Source: Mimachlamys varia (lineage: Eukaryota > Mollusca > Bivalvia > Pectinida > Pectinidae). Taken from it: a stretch of 64,000 nt of DNA. The notes below the pieces were generated by a model, which was not told the origin of the DNA, did not search any database, and saw only the letters and a list, made by a program, of their open reading frames with translations. The translations under genes were made by a program, and so were the position numbers. Location of the stretch: assembly GCA_947623455.1 (NCBI GenBank), contig OX392542.1, positions 11,911,625 to 11,975,624 on the forward strand. The letters run 5' to 3'. Of this stretch, positions 63,823 through 64,000 are shown in pieces (within the stretch, counting starts at the first letter, position 1; each line of letters begins with the position of its first letter).

Positions 63823-64000
63823 ATTCGGCTTTGTAAAAGAGGAAAAGTCCCAACGAAAGCAAACACACAATGAGTTAAATTTTCACTTTGAAGGGCGATT
63901 GCCTAATGGCAAATCAATGTTCATTTGATTATACCTTTTATATACAGAACACACAATTACCGGTATAATAACATAACGGGACTTTAACATAATCTAAAAA

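Overview
The window is nuclear DNA of an intron-rich, AT-rich invertebrate, most likely a bivalve or other lophotrochozoan mollusc. The evidence is long introns with GT..AG borders, metazoan gene families (NEURL4, ING4/5, an XPG-fold coactivator-like protein, an AA15 copper-oxygenase-like protein), and many short non-autonomous mobile elements. The species assignment is inference. There are no operons, prokaryotic signals or CRISPR arrays. Four genes can be built exon by exon with consistent splice phases.

Layout. (1) 1-7944, minus strand: the 5' part of NEURL4 (ten exons, three complete NHR domains and the start of a fourth), running off the left edge. (2) 7945-8467: a compact divergent promoter. 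(3) 8468-13629, plus: a complete seven-exon ING4/ING5-class gene (246 aa, PHD finger). (4) 13630-26617: gene-poor DNA with a 51-bp minisatellite, several foldback elements and copies of a ~361-bp interspersed repeat. (5) 26618-34357, plus: a complete seven-exon gene (620 aa) for an XPG/FEN1-fold protein of the asteroid/FAM120B type. Its introns carry four small mobile elements and a minisatellite that amplifies its own exon-6 splice donor. (6) 34358-52545: intergenic. It contains a 13.9-kb tandem array of about 320 copies of a 43-bp unit, with clear higher-order structure. (7) 52546-60178, plus: a complete three-exon gene (773 aa) with a signal peptide, an AA15 (LPMO15)-like domain, a possible membrane segment and a long low-complexity tail. 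The N-terminal copper-ligand histidine of active AA15 enzymes is absent. (8) 60179-64000: non-coding, with a cluster of CACGTG palindromes near the right edge.

NEURL4 (centriolar/ubiquitin-linked scaffold) and the ING protein (histone-acetylation reader) share a promoter region but have no known joint pathway. The other two genes look independent. The most unusual content is the 43-bp array with its higher-order pattern, the AA15-like protein lacking its N-terminal histidine, and the donor-splice-site minisatellite.
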